A DNA stretch of 64,000 bases. Origin: Bacillus sp. es.034 (lineage in GTDB: Bacteria; Bacillota; Bacilli; Bacillales; Bacillaceae_B). Within the stretch, counting starts at the first letter, position 1. Each line of letters begins with the position of its first letter. Made by a program: the position numbers and the translations under genes. The notes below the pieces were generated by a model, which was given only the letters and a program-made list of their open reading frames with translations, had not been told where the DNA came from and did no database searches. Positions 1 through 8,452 of the stretch are shown in pieces. The stretch spans positions 2,330,001-2,394,000 of the forward strand of contig NZ_PDIY01000001.1 of the NCBI RefSeq assembly GCF_002563655.1, read 5' to 3'.

Positions 1-433
1 TGTTCAGCCAATCTCCATCTTCTTTCATTACAGTCACAGTATCTCCCTTTTGCAATACCGTCACGACGTCATCTGAAGTGCTTGGGCCACTTCTGACCCG
101 GAGACCGTCTGTGTTCACCTTGCCACCTCGAGGGGAGGGATCAGCAGAAACAGACTTATCCACTGTCACGAGCCAATCGGCCACCCAGCCGTCCCCGCTA
201 TTGGTTTGGACTTTATACCAATCTTTTTGCGTGTCTACTATTTTGTACTCATCCCCCCTATGTACCGTTGTCAATACGGGGAAGCTCAGTCCCGGTCCTG
301 TCCGGACATTAAGGGTCGAGACGCTGATCGTGACCTTTCCGGTTTCAGCCTGTGCCTGATCCATGAGGGGCTGCACCTGGAACATCAGTAGCACAATCAA
401 CATTGATGCGATTACTTTTTTAATCTTCGTCAC
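1..433 (-). CDS. yrvJ: SH3-domain cell-wall amidase, N-terminal part (YrvJ-like)
   Basis: The gene is cut by the left window edge, so only the N-terminal ~140 residues are visible. They show a signal peptide (Lys-Lys, a hydrophobic stretch, then Ala-Gln-Ala) followed by two bacterial SH3 repeats, each with the LNVRTGP / LRVRSGP signature, which bind peptidoglycan. The catalytic part is outside the window. The assignment as an N-acetylmuramoyl-L-alanine amidase rests on position, because yrvJ precedes yrzK and hisS in B. subtilis. The start is ambiguous. A perfect AGGAGGTG ribosome site (438..431) lies 6-7 bases before an ATT codon at 424, whereas the GTG at 433 overlaps the ribosome site itself. 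The GTG is used for the coordinates given. Confidence 0.75.
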   Translation of the reverse strand, partial: MTKIKKVIASMLIVLLMFQVQPLMDQAQAETGKVTISVSTLNVRTGPGLSFPVLTTVHRGDEYKIVDTQKDWYKVQTNSGDGWVADWLVTVDKSVSADPSPRGGKVNTDGLRVRSGPSTSDDVVTVLQKGDTVTVMKEDGDWLN

Positions 434-645
434 CTCCTGTACGAAATACAAACACCCATAGTAATATCGGATTTTCCTGCTCAAGTGTTGAACACCATCT
501 GTCCATTTTTTTAAAAGAATGGGTGTTCCTGAAGAAATCCTTATGGTTTTAATACGATAAAAAAAATAAAATCCCTTTAAAACGAAAGAAAAATAGGTAA
601 TTGGAAATGATAAGGGTAGGAATGTTTTTGAAAGGATGAGTGTAC
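434..645. other. intergenic gap yrvJ-yrzK
   Basis: AT-rich, divergent between the amidase (minus) and yrzK (plus). The only structure seen is a spaced inverted repeat, AACACCCAT near 450-458 and ATGGGTGTT near 520-528. No clear promoter was assigned. Confidence 0.5.
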
Positions 646-822
646 GTGAGGTCGAGTGAAAAAGGATTCATGAGCGCAAATGGGGATAACCAGTTATTTG
701 GAGTGGATTTCCATCAGTTTTTAGAACGTGAAAAAGATGCGTTGAACGTGGAACTTGCTTCCGAATTCGGATTGTCATTACGGGAAGTAAAATTGTTAAA
801 AAAGAAAATGGAGCGATCCTGA
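646..822 (+). CDS. yrzK: small conserved protein YrzK-like
   Basis: A 58-residue acidic/basic helical protein whose C-terminal half (GLSLREVKLLKKKMERS) resembles a helix-turn-helix fragment of a sigma factor or regulator. The position between the yrvJ-like amidase and hisS matches yrzK of B. subtilis. The start chosen is GTG 646, about 6 bases after AAGGATGAG. GTG 640 (same frame) and ATG 670 (preceded by AAAGG) are alternatives. The function is not known. DNA binding is only an inference from the helical C-terminus. Confidence 0.6.
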   Translation: MRSSEKGFMSANGDNQLFGVDFHQFLEREKDALNVELASEFGLSLREVKLLKKKMERS

Positions 823-841
823 CGAAATTTTCTTTAACCTC

Positions 842-870
842 TTGACATGTACCTGCGCCAACCGTATCAT
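842..870 (+). promoter_or_regulatory. sigma-A promoter of hisS-aspS
   Basis: TTGACA (842-847), a 17-base spacer and TATCAT (865-870) lie directly upstream of the T-box leader, giving a transcript start near 877. The -35 is perfect and the -10 differs at one position. Confidence 0.7.
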
Positions 871-877
871 TATACAA

Positions 878-1156
878 ATAAAATAACATTTACAAAAACC
901 GTTGATCGAGCATAGTAGCTAACCCCCGCGTGTAAAGAGAGGAAATGCCTTGGCTGAGAGCATTTCTACAATGTGACTTAGTGAATGAACACTCAGGAGG
1001 TTTCTCTCTGAAAACGATTTGTTAATAGGAGATGAACGTACCAGGCGTTAACTGGCTAAGTGGAGGTCTTTCAATAGACTTCAATTAGGGTGGCACCACG
1101 GGAATAACAGCTCTCGTCCCTTGTATAGTATACAAGGGACTGAGGGCTTTTTTTAT
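878..1156 (+). promoter_or_regulatory. T-box leader of hisS (His specifier)
   Basis: The leader of hisS carries the T-box hallmark GGTGGCACCACGG (1089-1101), which pairs with the free CCA end of uncharged tRNA. It is followed by a terminator hairpin whose arms are GTCCCTTGTATA and its complement (1116-1140), then a T-run ending near 1155. In stem I the AGTA motif lies at about 911-914. The 3' side reads GAA-CAC (987-992), so the likely specifier is CAC (histidine). Low charging of tRNA-His should favour the antiterminator and read-through into hisS-aspS. No Asp codon is evident at the specifier position, although aspS is co-transcribed. Confidence 0.9.
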
Positions 1157-1198
1157 TTACATAAAGATCAACGTGCACGATAAAAGGAGGAAATCATC

Positions 1199-2473
1199 TT
1201 GTCCATTCAGATTCCAAGAGGTACACAGGACATTCTGCCTGGTGAAGTGGAAAAATGGCAGTATGTAGAGGAAGTGGCAAAGACCCTTTGTTACAACTAT
1301 CAGTATAAAGAAATCCGCACCCCGATTTTCGAGGCGAGTGAACTGTTCACCCGTGGAGTAGGGGATACGACGGATATCGTACAGAAAGAAATGTATATGT
1401 TCGAAGACAGGGGAGGCAGAAGCCTGGCACTCAGACCTGAAGGGACCGCTTCTGTTGTCCGCTCCTTTGTAGGGAATAAAATGTTCGGTCACCCGAATCA
1501 GCCGACGAAGCTCTTCTACTCGGGTCCGATGTTCCGATATGAGAGGCCTCAAGCCGGACGCTACCGTCAATTTGTCCAATTTGGCGTCGAAGCGCTCGGA
1601 AGTGAAGATCCTGCCATCGATGCAGAAGTGATCTCCCTTGCAATGGGAATCTACAAGAAACTGGGGCTGACTCAATTAAAGCTTGTCATTAATAGTCTTG
1701 GTGATAGCGGAAGCAGGAATGCACACAGAGAGGCATTGATCAATCACTTTAAACCGAGGATCGATGAATTCTGCGGCGATTGCCAGAATCGCCTGGAGAA
1801 GAATCCACTCAGGATCCTTGATTGTAAGAAAGACCGCGACCATGAACTGATGTCTACAGCACCATCGATTCTTGATTATTTAAATGACGAATCGAAGCAG
1901 TATTTTGAAAAAGTACAGACTCACCTTTCAGACATGGATGTGGAATTTACAGTGGATCCAACCCTCGTCCGCGGTCTTGATTATTATAATCATACAGCCT
2001 TTGAAATCATGAGTGATGCAGAAGGCTTCGGGGCCATTACGACTCTTTGCGGAGGCGGACGCTACAACGGACTGGTTGAAATGATCGGTGGTCCTGAGAC
2101 TCCGGGAATCGGATTCGCCTTCAGTATTGAAAGGCTGCTTTCGGCCCTGGAAGCAGAAGAGGTCGAACTCCCGATCGAACAGGGAGTCGAGTGCTTCATC
2201 GTTTCATTGGGTGATGACGCGAAAGATTATGCTGCCAAGCTTCTTCACAACCTTAGAGCGGCAGGGATTTCTTCCGAGAAAGATTATCTGGATCGCAAGG
2301 TGAAAGGTCAATTCAAAGCGGCCGACCGTTATGAAGCAAAATATGTGGCCGTCATCGGTGATAATGAATTGCAAGAAAATAAAATCAATCTGAAAGACAT
2401 GGCTACCGGTGAACAGGAAGAAGTGAGCCTGGATCAGTTTGTTGACAATGTAAAGAGCAAGCTCGGTAAATAG
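1199..2473 (+). CDS. hisS: histidyl-tRNA synthetase
   Basis: A cytoplasmic class II aminoacyl-tRNA synthetase that charges tRNA-His with histidine using ATP. At 424 residues it has the normal family length. Motif 2 ([10 protein letters not shown]) lies near residues 112-121, the histidine-specific [14 protein letters not shown] segment near 257-270, motif 3 ([11 protein letters not shown]) near 300-310, and an anticodon-binding domain occupies the last ~100 residues. The start is TTG 1199, supported by an AAAGGAGGA ribosome site ending 7 bases upstream; the preceding sequence is the T-box leader. The stop is 28 bases before aspS, giving a hisS-aspS operon under the T-box. Confidence 0.97.
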   Translation: MSIQIPRGTQDILPGEVEKWQYVEEVAKTLCYNYQYKEIRTPIFEASELFTRGVGDTTDIVQKEMYMFEDRGGRSLALRPEGTASVVRSFVGNKMFGHPNQPTKLFYSGPMFRYERPQAGRYRQFVQFGVEALGSEDPAIDAEVISLAMGIYKKLGLTQLKLVINSLGDSGSRNAHREALINHFKPRIDEFCGDCQNRLEKNPLRILDCKKDRDHELMSTAPSILDYLNDESKQYFEKVQTHLSDMDVEFTVDPTLVRGLDYYNHTAFEIMSDAEGFGAITTLCGGGRYNGLVEMIGGPETPGIGFAFSIERLLSALEAEEVELPIEQGVECFIVSLGDDAKDYAAKLLHNLRAAGISSEKDYLDRKVKGQFKAADRYEAKYVAVIGDNELQENKINLKDMATGEQEEVSLDQFVDNVKSKLGK

Positions 2474-2501
2474 AACGCGTTGATTCGATAAGGAGGAGAA
2501 C

Positions 2502-4271
2502 ATGATGACAAAAAGAACCGCATATTGTGGAGACATAACAGAAACACACATCGGTGAGAAAATTACGATCAAAGGCTGGGTGCAAAAGAGAAGGGACCTG
2601 GGAGGCTTGATTTTCATCGACCTGCGTGACAGAGAGGGAATCGTACAGGTCGTGTTTAATCCGGATTTGTCGGAAGAGGCCCTTTCCCTTGCAGAGAAAA
2701 TCCGTAATGAATATGTCCTGAGCATAACGGGTACGGTCGTGGCAAGGGGAGAAGGAACGGTGAACCCGAACCTGAAAACGGGAAAAGTGGAAATCCACGC
2801 AGAAGAGGTTGAAATCATCAATGAAGCGAAAACCCCTCCATTTATGATTGATGACCAGATGGAAGTGTCGGAAGATGTCCGCTTGAAATATCGTTACGTA
2901 GACCTTCGTCGTCCAGCGATGATGGAAACCTTTAAGATGCGTCATAATGTAACGACATCCTTCCGCAGTTTCTTGAACGATAACGGCTTCCTGGACGTGG
3001 AAACGCCGATCCTAACAAAGAGTACGCCTGAAGGGGCGCGTGATTATCTCGTTCCGAGCCGGGTTCATAAAGGGGAATTCTATGCCCTGCCACAATCACC
3101 ACAAATCTTTAAGCAACTGTTGATGGTTTCCGGTTTCGACCGTTACTATCAAATCGCCCGCTGTTTCCGTGATGAAGATCTTCGTGCAGACCGTCAACCA
3201 GAATTCACGCAGATCGATATGGAAATGAGCTTCATGGATAAAGAACAGATCATATCACTTGTTGAGGATATGATGAAGAAACTGATGAATGATGTGAAAG
3301 GCGTAAACGTTACATTGCCTATCCCACGAATGACGTATGACGATGCCATGAGCCGTTACGGTTCTGATAAACCTGACACACGCTTCGGCATGGAACTGAT
3401 CGATGTGTCCGAAATCGTCAAGGATTCAGGATTCAAAGTATTTGCCGGCGCTGTCGCAAACGGTGGACAAGTGAAGCTGATCAATGTGAAAGGCGGCGCC
3501 TCACAGTATTCCCGTAAAGACATTGATGGCTTGACTGAGTTCGTTTCCCGCTACGGAGCAAAAGGATTAGCCTGGCTGAAGGTAGAAGAGGAAGGTTTGA
3601 AAGGACCAATTTCTAAATTTGTGACTGAAGACGATGCTTCGGCGATTTCAACTTCTGCGAATGCGGAAGCTGGAGACTTGCTGTTGTTTGTGGCAGATAA
3701 GAAATCAGTCGTGGCAGACGCCCTTGGAGCCCTTCGATTGAAATTAGGGAAAGACTTGAAGCTGATTGATGAAACGGTATTTAACTTCCTTTGGGTAACA
3801 GACTGGCCGCTCCTGGAGTTCGACGAAGGGGAGAACCGTTACTATGCAGCCCATCATCCATTCACGATGCCGGTGAAGGAAGATCTTGAACTGTTTGAAA
3901 CCGACCCTGCATCTGTTCGCGCGGAAGCGTATGACCTTGTCTTGAACGGATACGAACTTGGAGGCGGTTCACTTCGTATATACGAGCGTGACATTCAGGA
4001 AAAAATGTTCAAGGTGCTTGGATTCTCGAAAGAAGAAGCGGAAGCACAATTCGGTTTCTTATTGGAAGCCTTCGAATACGGAACTCCTCCACATGGGGGG
4101 ATCGCCCTTGGGCTGGACCGTTTGGTGATGCTCCTTGCAGGTCGCACGAATCTCCGTGATACGATTGCGTTCCCGAAAACGGCAAGTGCAAGCTGTGTAC
4201 TGACAGATGCACCTGGTGGAGTAAGTGAAGCTCAATTGAAAGAATTATCTTTGTCACTCGATGTAGAATAA
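2502..4271 (+). CDS. aspS: aspartyl-tRNA synthetase
   Basis: A bacterial-type class IIb synthetase that attaches aspartate to tRNA-Asp. The order is an N-terminal OB-fold anticodon domain (about 1-105), a catalytic domain with motif 2 ([15 protein letters not shown], ~217-231), a GAD insertion (~300-410), and motif 3 ([13 protein letters not shown], ~535-547). At 589 residues it is typical. A ribosome site AAGGAGGAG precedes tandem ATG codons at 2502 and 2505, and either could be used. It is the second gene of the hisS operon. No terminator hairpin was found right after it; the 6S RNA promoter follows within 30 bases. Confidence 0.97.
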   Translation: MMTKRTAYCGDITETHIGEKITIKGWVQKRRDLGGLIFIDLRDREGIVQVVFNPDLSEEALSLAEKIRNEYVLSITGTVVARGEGTVNPNLKTGKVEIHAEEVEIINEAKTPPFMIDDQMEVSEDVRLKYRYVDLRRPAMMETFKMRHNVTTSFRSFLNDNGFLDVETPILTKSTPEGARDYLVPSRVHKGEFYALPQSPQIFKQLLMVSGFDRYYQIARCFRDEDLRADRQPEFTQIDMEMSFMDKEQIISLVEDMMKKLMNDVKGVNVTLPIPRMTYDDAMSRYGSDKPDTRFGMELIDVSEIVKDSGFKVFAGAVANGGQVKLINVKGGASQYSRKDIDGLTEFVSRYGAKGLAWLKVEEEGLKGPISKFVTEDDASAISTSANAEAGDLLLFVADKKSVVADALGALRLKLGKDLKLIDETVFNFLWVTDWPLLEFDEGENRYYAAHHPFTMPVKEDLELFETDPASVRAEAYDLVLNGYELGGGSLRIYERDIQEKMFKVLGFSKEEAEAQFGFLLEAFEYGTPPHGGIALGLDRLVMLLAGRTNLRDTIAFPKTASASCVLTDAPGGVSEAQLKELSLSLDVE

Positions 4272-4297
4272 TGTAAGTAAATACCGGGGGTCATTCG

Positions 4298-4326
4298 TTG
4301 AAATCATCCTGTTGGTATGATATTAT
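4298..4326 (+). promoter_or_regulatory. sigma-A promoter of the 6S RNA gene
   Basis: TTGAAA (4298-4303), an exact 17-base spacer and TATTAT (4321-4326) predict a start near 4333. That is some 9 bases before the closing helix of the RNA. A short 5' tail is consistent with the known trimming of a slightly longer 6S-1 precursor in B. subtilis. Confidence 0.75.
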
Positions 4327-4341
4327 TTAGACAATCACAAA

Positions 4342-4533
4342 CGAGTCCTGATGTGTACGACGTTTTTACCTAACAGTTTTGACCGAACAATTCAAACTTC
4401 GGGAGCTTGATGTTTCCGCTAGGCGTTCATGCCCCGTGCCGGGGACTAACAAATAGTGGAATAAAGCACCCACCTGCCGAGAGCGGGTTCAAAACGAAGG
4501 AAATGATGGCGGCGGCACGATTGGGACTCGATC
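4342..4533 (+). ncRNA. ssrS: 6S RNA (6S-1 / BsrA type)
   Basis: A roughly 190-nt RNA in the aspS-tcdA gap, the same position as bsrA in B. subtilis. The 5' segment CGAGTCC (4342-4348) pairs with GGACTCG (4524-4530) to form the closing stem. The interior keeps the family's recognisable strings, such as GTCCTGATGTGT near the 5' end and ACCTGCCGAGAGCGGGTTC at about 4471-4489. 6S RNA mimics an open promoter bubble and binds sigma-A RNA polymerase holoenzyme in stationary phase, and is released by short product-RNA synthesis. The coordinates are those of the closing stem plus a few bases. The mature ends cannot be read from sequence. Confidence 0.92.
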
Positions 4534-4570
4534 AACCAAATCCAATAATAGATTTCTAATAAAGTAAAGA

Positions 4571-4598
4571 GTCAGGCTCACAGCAGCCTGGCTTTTTT
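4571..4598 (+). terminator. terminator downstream of 6S RNA
   Basis: Arms CAGGCT (4573-4578) and AGCCTG (4585-4590), followed by GC and six T. Lies about 40 bases beyond the 6S closing stem. Confidence 0.8.
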
Positions 4599-4655
4599 GG
4601 TGGGACTAAATCTTCCCTTAATGGGGTAAACGAAAGAGAAGGACAACATTTCATG

Positions 4656-4684
4656 TTGATTTTCGGTTCCCTATCCTTTATTCT
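4656..4684 (+). promoter_or_regulatory. candidate promoter of tcdA
   Basis: TTGATT (4656-4661) and TATTCT (4679-4684) with 17-base spacing, 47 bases before the preferred tcdA start. Moderate match to the sigma-A consensus. Confidence 0.45.
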
Positions 4685-4730
4685 AATTCAGTATAAACCT
4701 AGTTGAATACTTATAATGGAGTTGATTATT

Positions 4731-5495
4731 TTGCTACACCAGTTTTCTCGAAATGAACTAGCGATCGGTAAGGAAGGTCTCCAGACCCTTAAAAATAGTA
4801 CAGTGGCCGTACTCGGAATCGGGGGAGTGGGTTCCTTTGCAGCTGAGGCGTTAGCCCGTTCCGGTGTAGGTCGTTTAGTGTTAGTGGATAAAGACGATGT
4901 GGACATCACCAACGTGAATCGTCAGGTGCATGCATTGCTCTCTACTGTAGGTCAGCCAAAGGTTGATCTGATGAGGGACCGCATCATGGACATCAATCCG
5001 GACTGTGAAGTCATCGCTTTGAAAATGTTCTATACGGAAGAAACATACGAGGAATTCTTTAATCAGGGACTCGATTATGTCATTGATGCCTCTGATACGA
5101 TTTCCTATAAAATTCATTTAATGAAAGAATGCCTGAAGCGGGATATTCCATTGATCGCGAGTATGGGAGCGGCGAATAAAACCGATCCGACCCGTTTCAA
5201 AATTGCTGATATCAGCAAGACGCATACAGACCCAATCGCCAAAGTGATTCGTACCCGCCTGAAAAAAGAAGGAATCAAAAAAGGCGTCACGGTGGTTTTC
5301 TCTGATGAGAGCCCGATCGTCATCCGTGAAGAGATCAGAAAGGAAGTCGGGAAGGATGATGCGAAGATCCGTAAAGCACAGCTTCCTCCATCCTCTAACG
5401 CCTTCGTTCCTTCCGTGGCCGGGCTGATTGCAGCAAGTCATGTCATGAACCAATTGCTGAAAGACATTGAAATTAGAAGGGTGAAAGATAAATAA
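4731..5495 (+). CDS. tcdA: tRNA threonylcarbamoyladenosine dehydratase
   Basis: An E1-like, ThiF/MoeB-fold ATP-dependent enzyme that cyclises t6A37 to ct6A37 in ANN-decoding tRNAs. The nucleotide-binding loop GIGGVGS is near residues 29-35. The R-x-x-R-Q region (DITNVNRQVHAL) follows, and the PPSSNAFVPSVAG segment typical of YrvM/CsdL lies near the C-terminus. The start is chosen at TTG 4731 (254 residues, MLHQFSRNE), because GGAG lies 9 bases upstream and YrvM proteins begin LHQFSRNE. The upstream ATG 4716 has no ribosome site. It follows the 6S RNA terminator and ends with its own terminator. Confidence 0.93.
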   Translation: MLHQFSRNELAIGKEGLQTLKNSTVAVLGIGGVGSFAAEALARSGVGRLVLVDKDDVDITNVNRQVHALLSTVGQPKVDLMRDRIMDINPDCEVIALKMFYTEETYEEFFNQGLDYVIDASDTISYKIHLMKECLKRDIPLIASMGAANKTDPTRFKIADISKTHTDPIAKVIRTRLKKEGIKKGVTVVFSDESPIVIREEIRKEVGKDDAKIRKAQLPPSSNAFVPSVAGLIAASHVMNQLLKDIEIRRVKDK

Positions 5496-5514
5496 GCGAC
5501 GTTTGCAGAAACAG

Positions 5515-5547
5515 GACTGAATCTCATAAGGGATTCGGTCTTTTTTT
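5515..5547 (+). terminator. tcdA terminator
   Basis: Arms GACTGAATC (5515-5523) and GATTCGGTC (5532-5540), with one G·T pair, then seven T. Confidence 0.85.
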
Positions 5548-5585
5548 ATGCAAAAGGGTATTCCATTAAATGGGTAAAAAAAGGA

Positions 5586-5615
5586 TTGACGTTTCAATGT
5601 GTCGTAGTGTACTAT
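5586..5615 (+). promoter_or_regulatory. promoter of the ABC-exporter operon
   Basis: TTGACG (5586-5591), an 18-base spacer and TACTAT (5610-5615). The -10 is inside the palindromic operator at 5605-5630, so repressor binding would exclude RNA polymerase. Confidence 0.7.
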
Positions 5616-5630
5616 CTAACTAGAACACTA
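5605..5630 (+). promoter_or_regulatory. palindromic operator, probable GntR (YtrA-type) site
   Basis: Arms TAGTGTACTA (5605-5614) and TAGAACACTA (5621-5630) are inverted complements at 9 of 10 positions, with a 6-base spacer. The core AGTGT…ACACT resembles known YtrA-subfamily operators. It covers the -10 element and the predicted start of the operon that encodes a GntR repressor, so autorepression is the simple inference. Confidence 0.7.
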
Positions 5631-5655
5631 AAACACGTTACGGAGGAGTGTAAGG

Positions 5656-6435
5656 ATGAATGCGTTTAAAGGTCTTCTCTGGAAAGACTTCAAAACCTCC
5701 AGTATTTGGTTTTATGGCTGGATTGCCATTGTTTTTCTCATTTTTGTCATAGGGTTGGTGATTGGCCATTATGTCCATGAGCCAAGCGTGACACAAATTT
5801 TCCTCATCATGATCGGAGTATTTCATTTCGCCTTTCTTCCTGGGATAGTCTGCTCCATGCTGAGGGTGGAAGGGAAAACCCAGTTGTGGCTTCATAGTCC
5901 CCATAGCGGATTTAAGCTCCTGTTATCCAAAATTATCATTGCCTTTATGTATTCCACTCTATCACTCTTAGTAGTAGATATATTGGGGATTCTGACCATG
6001 GTCATTTTTCAGGAGGATTCTCTCTTCTCTTATTGGCCAATCAAAGAAGGCATTCTCTTTAATCTTGGCGTGACGATCGTCGGACTCTACTTTACCGGAT
6101 GGACGATCTTCCTGTGGACGCTCTACCATTCACTCTCGAAGTATCCGTCACTCAAGAGTATCCGCTGGATCGTGATAGCGGGATTCATCATTGTTTATCA
6201 AAGTGCAGTGGCTTTTCTCATGAGCATTGACTGGGTGGAAAGATTCTTCTTTGAAACCTTTACCGTAAGGGTGAGTTCCGGATTCTTTTTCTCTGTGGGT
6301 GCCAATGAGGCGAATGCCGGCTTCGATGCTGAAATGATCCCATTCCCGGTCATGCCCTTCCTGTTTGAAGGCATGGTCATGATCATCGTCTTCATCATTT
6401 CCTGCCGGTTATTGGATCGCAAGGTTGAGGTGTAG
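5656..6435 (+). CDS. membrane protein, ABC-2 type permease subunit
   Basis: A 259-residue integral membrane protein with about six hydrophobic segments (~18-38, 48-70, 92-118, 134-158, 172-192, 232-252). Its short cytoplasmic N-terminus (LLWKDFK) is typical of ABC-2 permeases and ABC-exporter partners. The start is ATG 5656 after GGAGGAG. It is the first gene of a five-gene operon and is followed after three bases by the GntR repressor. Its likely partner is the first ATPase (6816-7526), as in ytr-type operons. The substrate is unknown. Antibiotic or cell-envelope stress is common for such operons but is only an inference here. Confidence 0.7.
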   Translation: MNAFKGLLWKDFKTSSIWFYGWIAIVFLIFVIGLVIGHYVHEPSVTQIFLIMIGVFHFAFLPGIVCSMLRVEGKTQLWLHSPHSGFKLLLSKIIIAFMYSTLSLLVVDILGILTMVIFQEDSLFSYWPIKEGILFNLGVTIVGLYFTGWTIFLWTLYHSLSKYPSLKSIRWIVIAGFIIVYQSAVAFLMSIDWVERFFFETFTVRVSSGFFFSVGANEANAGFDAEMIPFPVMPFLFEGMVMIIVFIISCRLLDRKVEV

Positions 6436-6438
6436 CTT

Positions 6439-6813
6439 ATGACAGAAGAATATACAGCTTCCAAGCCCATCTACCTGCAGATTGCTGATCGCATCATCCG
6501 TGAAATCGTACGGAAAGAGTTGGCACTTGGTGACAAACTGCCTTCCGTCCGGGAGATGGCCGTTCAATCAGGAGTGAATCCGAATACCATTCAGCGTACG
6601 TACAGTGAATTAGAAAGGATGGACATTGTGGAGACGAGGAGAGGGCAGGGAACATTTGTGACGGAAAAGGAAGAGGTTCTGACAGAGCTGAATGAAAAGG
6701 TCCAGAGGGAAGTGATCGAGTCCTTCATCCGGAACATGAAAGAACTGGGTCTGACGAAAGATCAAATGATCCAGGGTGTTGAAAAATATCTCGATCAAAG
6801 AGGGGAGGAATAG
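6439..6813 (+). CDS. GntR-family repressor, YtrA subfamily
   Basis: A 124-residue transcription factor. It has an N-terminal winged helix (about 8-75) with the GntR signature [20 protein letters not shown] and a wing ending in GQGTFV. A short ~45-residue helical C-terminus for dimerisation follows, which defines the YtrA subfamily and has no large effector domain. Starts at ATG 6439, three bases after the permease stop, and is followed two bases after its stop by the ATPase gene. It probably binds the palindrome over the operon promoter at 5605-5630. Confidence 0.9.
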   Translation: MTEEYTASKPIYLQIADRIIREIVRKELALGDKLPSVREMAVQSGVNPNTIQRTYSELERMDIVETRRGQGTFVTEKEEVLTELNEKVQREVIESFIRNMKELGLTKDQMIQGVEKYLDQRGEE

Positions 6814-6815
6814 AG

Positions 6816-7526
6816 ATGGTCGTGAAATTTGAGGGTATCACCAAGAAGTACGGAAACGATATAGCGCTGAACCAGACATCCTTTCATTTTCAAAAAGGGA
6901 AGATATATGGTCTCCTCGGACCGAACGGCAGTGGGAAATCCACCACATTGAAAATGATTGCCGGACTAGTGCTCCCAAACGCGGGGACGGTCACCCTGAA
7001 CGGGAAACCAGTCACCAGGAAAAGTGCCAGTGAAGTCGCCTATTTGACGGAATTGGATATGTTTTATGAAGCATTCACCGTTGAGGGGATGATCCGGTTT
7101 TACGCCTCTCAATTCCCTGATTTTGATACAGGGAGAGCGAATGAACTGGTCGAGTTCATGGAGCTTGACAGCGGGAAGAAGATCAAGCACTTATCGAAAG
7201 GGAACCGGGGCAGGCTGAAGCTCGTATTGGCATTATCCCGTAATACAGAAGTGCTGCTCCTCGATGAACCATTTTCGGGGTTGGATCCGATGGTGAGGGA
7301 CACGATCGTGAAAGGCCTTCTATCCTATATTGATTTCGGCCAGCAGACCGTGATCATAGCCACCCATGAAATCGATGAGATTGAAGCGATCCTGGATGAG
7401 GCCTATATCATATCGGATGGAGAAATAATAGGCCATTGTCAGGTGGAAGAGCTGAGAGAATCAGAAGGTTTATCTGTCCTGCAGTGGTTGAAGAAGACAA
7501 CAAAATTAGAAGGGAAGATGAAATGA
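6816..7526 (+). CDS. ABC transporter ATP-binding protein 1
   Basis: A 236-residue nucleotide-binding domain with Walker [10 protein letters not shown] (~34-42), Walker [14 protein letters not shown] (~146-158) and the H-loop in THEIDE (~186). The signature motif is degenerate, reading LSKGNRGRL instead of LSGGQ. The start is GTG 6816 or ATG 6816-region: coordinates follow the codon at 6816 that opens MVVKFEG. The last four bases overlap the next ATPase (ATGA). The likely membrane partner is the permease at 5656-6435. Confidence 0.88.
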   Translation: MVVKFEGITKKYGNDIALNQTSFHFQKGKIYGLLGPNGSGKSTTLKMIAGLVLPNAGTVTLNGKPVTRKSASEVAYLTELDMFYEAFTVEGMIRFYASQFPDFDTGRANELVEFMELDSGKKIKHLSKGNRGRLKLVLALSRNTEVLLLDEPFSGLDPMVRDTIVKGLLSYIDFGQQTVIIATHEIDEIEAILDEAYIISDGEIIGHCQVEELRESEGLSVLQWLKKTTKLEGKMK

Positions 7527-8452
7527 TGAAGACGGTTGTGCAATTACAAAGTGTTTCCAAAGTCATCAAAGGAAAAACCATCATTGATAATTTAACGTTC
7601 GACGTATATGAAGGGGAAGTATTCGGTTTCCTTGGACCCAATGGTGCAGGGAAAACGACGACGATCCGCATGATCGTCGGGTTGATGAATATTTCCAAAG
7701 GAGATGTCCTCATCTCAGGAAAAAGCATCAAGAAAGACTTCGAAGGTGCCATAAAGGATGTGGGAGCCATCGTCGAAAACCCTGAGCTCTATAAGTTCAT
7801 GTCCGGTTATCAGAACTTAAAGCACTTTGCGCGCATGCAAAAGGGGATTTCCGATGAACGGATGAAGGAAGTCATCGAACTGGTCGGCCTGACAGATCGC
7901 ATCAATGATAAGGTGAAGACGTACTCCCTTGGTATGAGACAGCGACTGGGACTTGCTCAATGCCTTCTTCATAAACCGAAACTACTCATTCTCGATGAAC
8001 CGACAAATGGTCTTGATCCGGCGGGGATACGTGAAATCCGTGCCTATATCAGAAAACTTGCACAGGAAGAGGGCATGGCAGTCATCGTATCGAGTCACTT
8101 ATTATCCGAGATGGAGATGATGTGTGACCGGATCGGGATCATCCAGTCCGGTAAGCTTGTCGATGTGCAACAAGTCAGGGACTTTGTAGAAGGATCTGAA
8201 CAGGTCTATCACTTTGAAATCAACGACGTGGAAAAAATCAAAGCCGTCCTTAATAGTTTCGATCCCGGAATCAAGTTTGAATCCCAGGGATCACAAGTTC
8301 AGGTGGCCCTGACAAAAGAACAAGTGCCGGATGTCATCAGGGCACTGGTGGAAGCCGATGTGCAGATTTACAGCGTCATGCCTGTAGCCAAAACACTGGA
8401 AGACAGGTTCCTGGAAATTACAAATGATAAAGGAGAGGTCATGCATGCTTAG
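7523..8452 (+). CDS. ABC transporter ATP-binding protein 2
   Basis: A 309-residue ATPase with Walker [10 protein letters not shown], signature YSLGMRQRL, Walker [14 protein letters not shown] and H-loop SSHLLSE. A ~90-residue C-terminal extension is typical of bacitracin- or BcrA-like ATPases. The start is ATG 7523, which overlaps the previous stop as ATGA and follows GAAGGGAAG; the in-frame ATG 7526 is an alternative. It overlaps the permease gene by eight bases at its 3' end, which indicates translational coupling with that partner. Confidence 0.88.
   Translation: MMKTVVQLQSVSKVIKGKTIIDNLTFDVYEGEVFGFLGPNGAGKTTTIRMIVGLMNISKGDVLISGKSIKKDFEGAIKDVGAIVENPELYKFMSGYQNLKHFARMQKGISDERMKEVIELVGLTDRINDKVKTYSLGMRQRLGLAQCLLHKPKLLILDEPTNGLDPAGIREIRAYIRKLAQEEGMAVIVSSHLLSEMEMMCDRIGIIQSGKLVDVQQVRDFVEGSEQVYHFEINDVEKIKAVLNSFDPGIKFESQGSQVQVALTKEQVPDVIRALVEADVQIYSVMPVAKTLEDRFLEITNDKGEVMHA

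Noticed and set aside
78-391. Plus-strand ORFs opposite the SH3 amidase
   Set aside because: They are antisense shadows of two clear SH3 repeats on the minus strand and have no ribosome site.
2204-2945. Long minus-strand ORFs over hisS-aspS
   Set aside because: They lie wholly opposite well-conserved synthetase genes, with no ribosome site; codon-pattern shadows.
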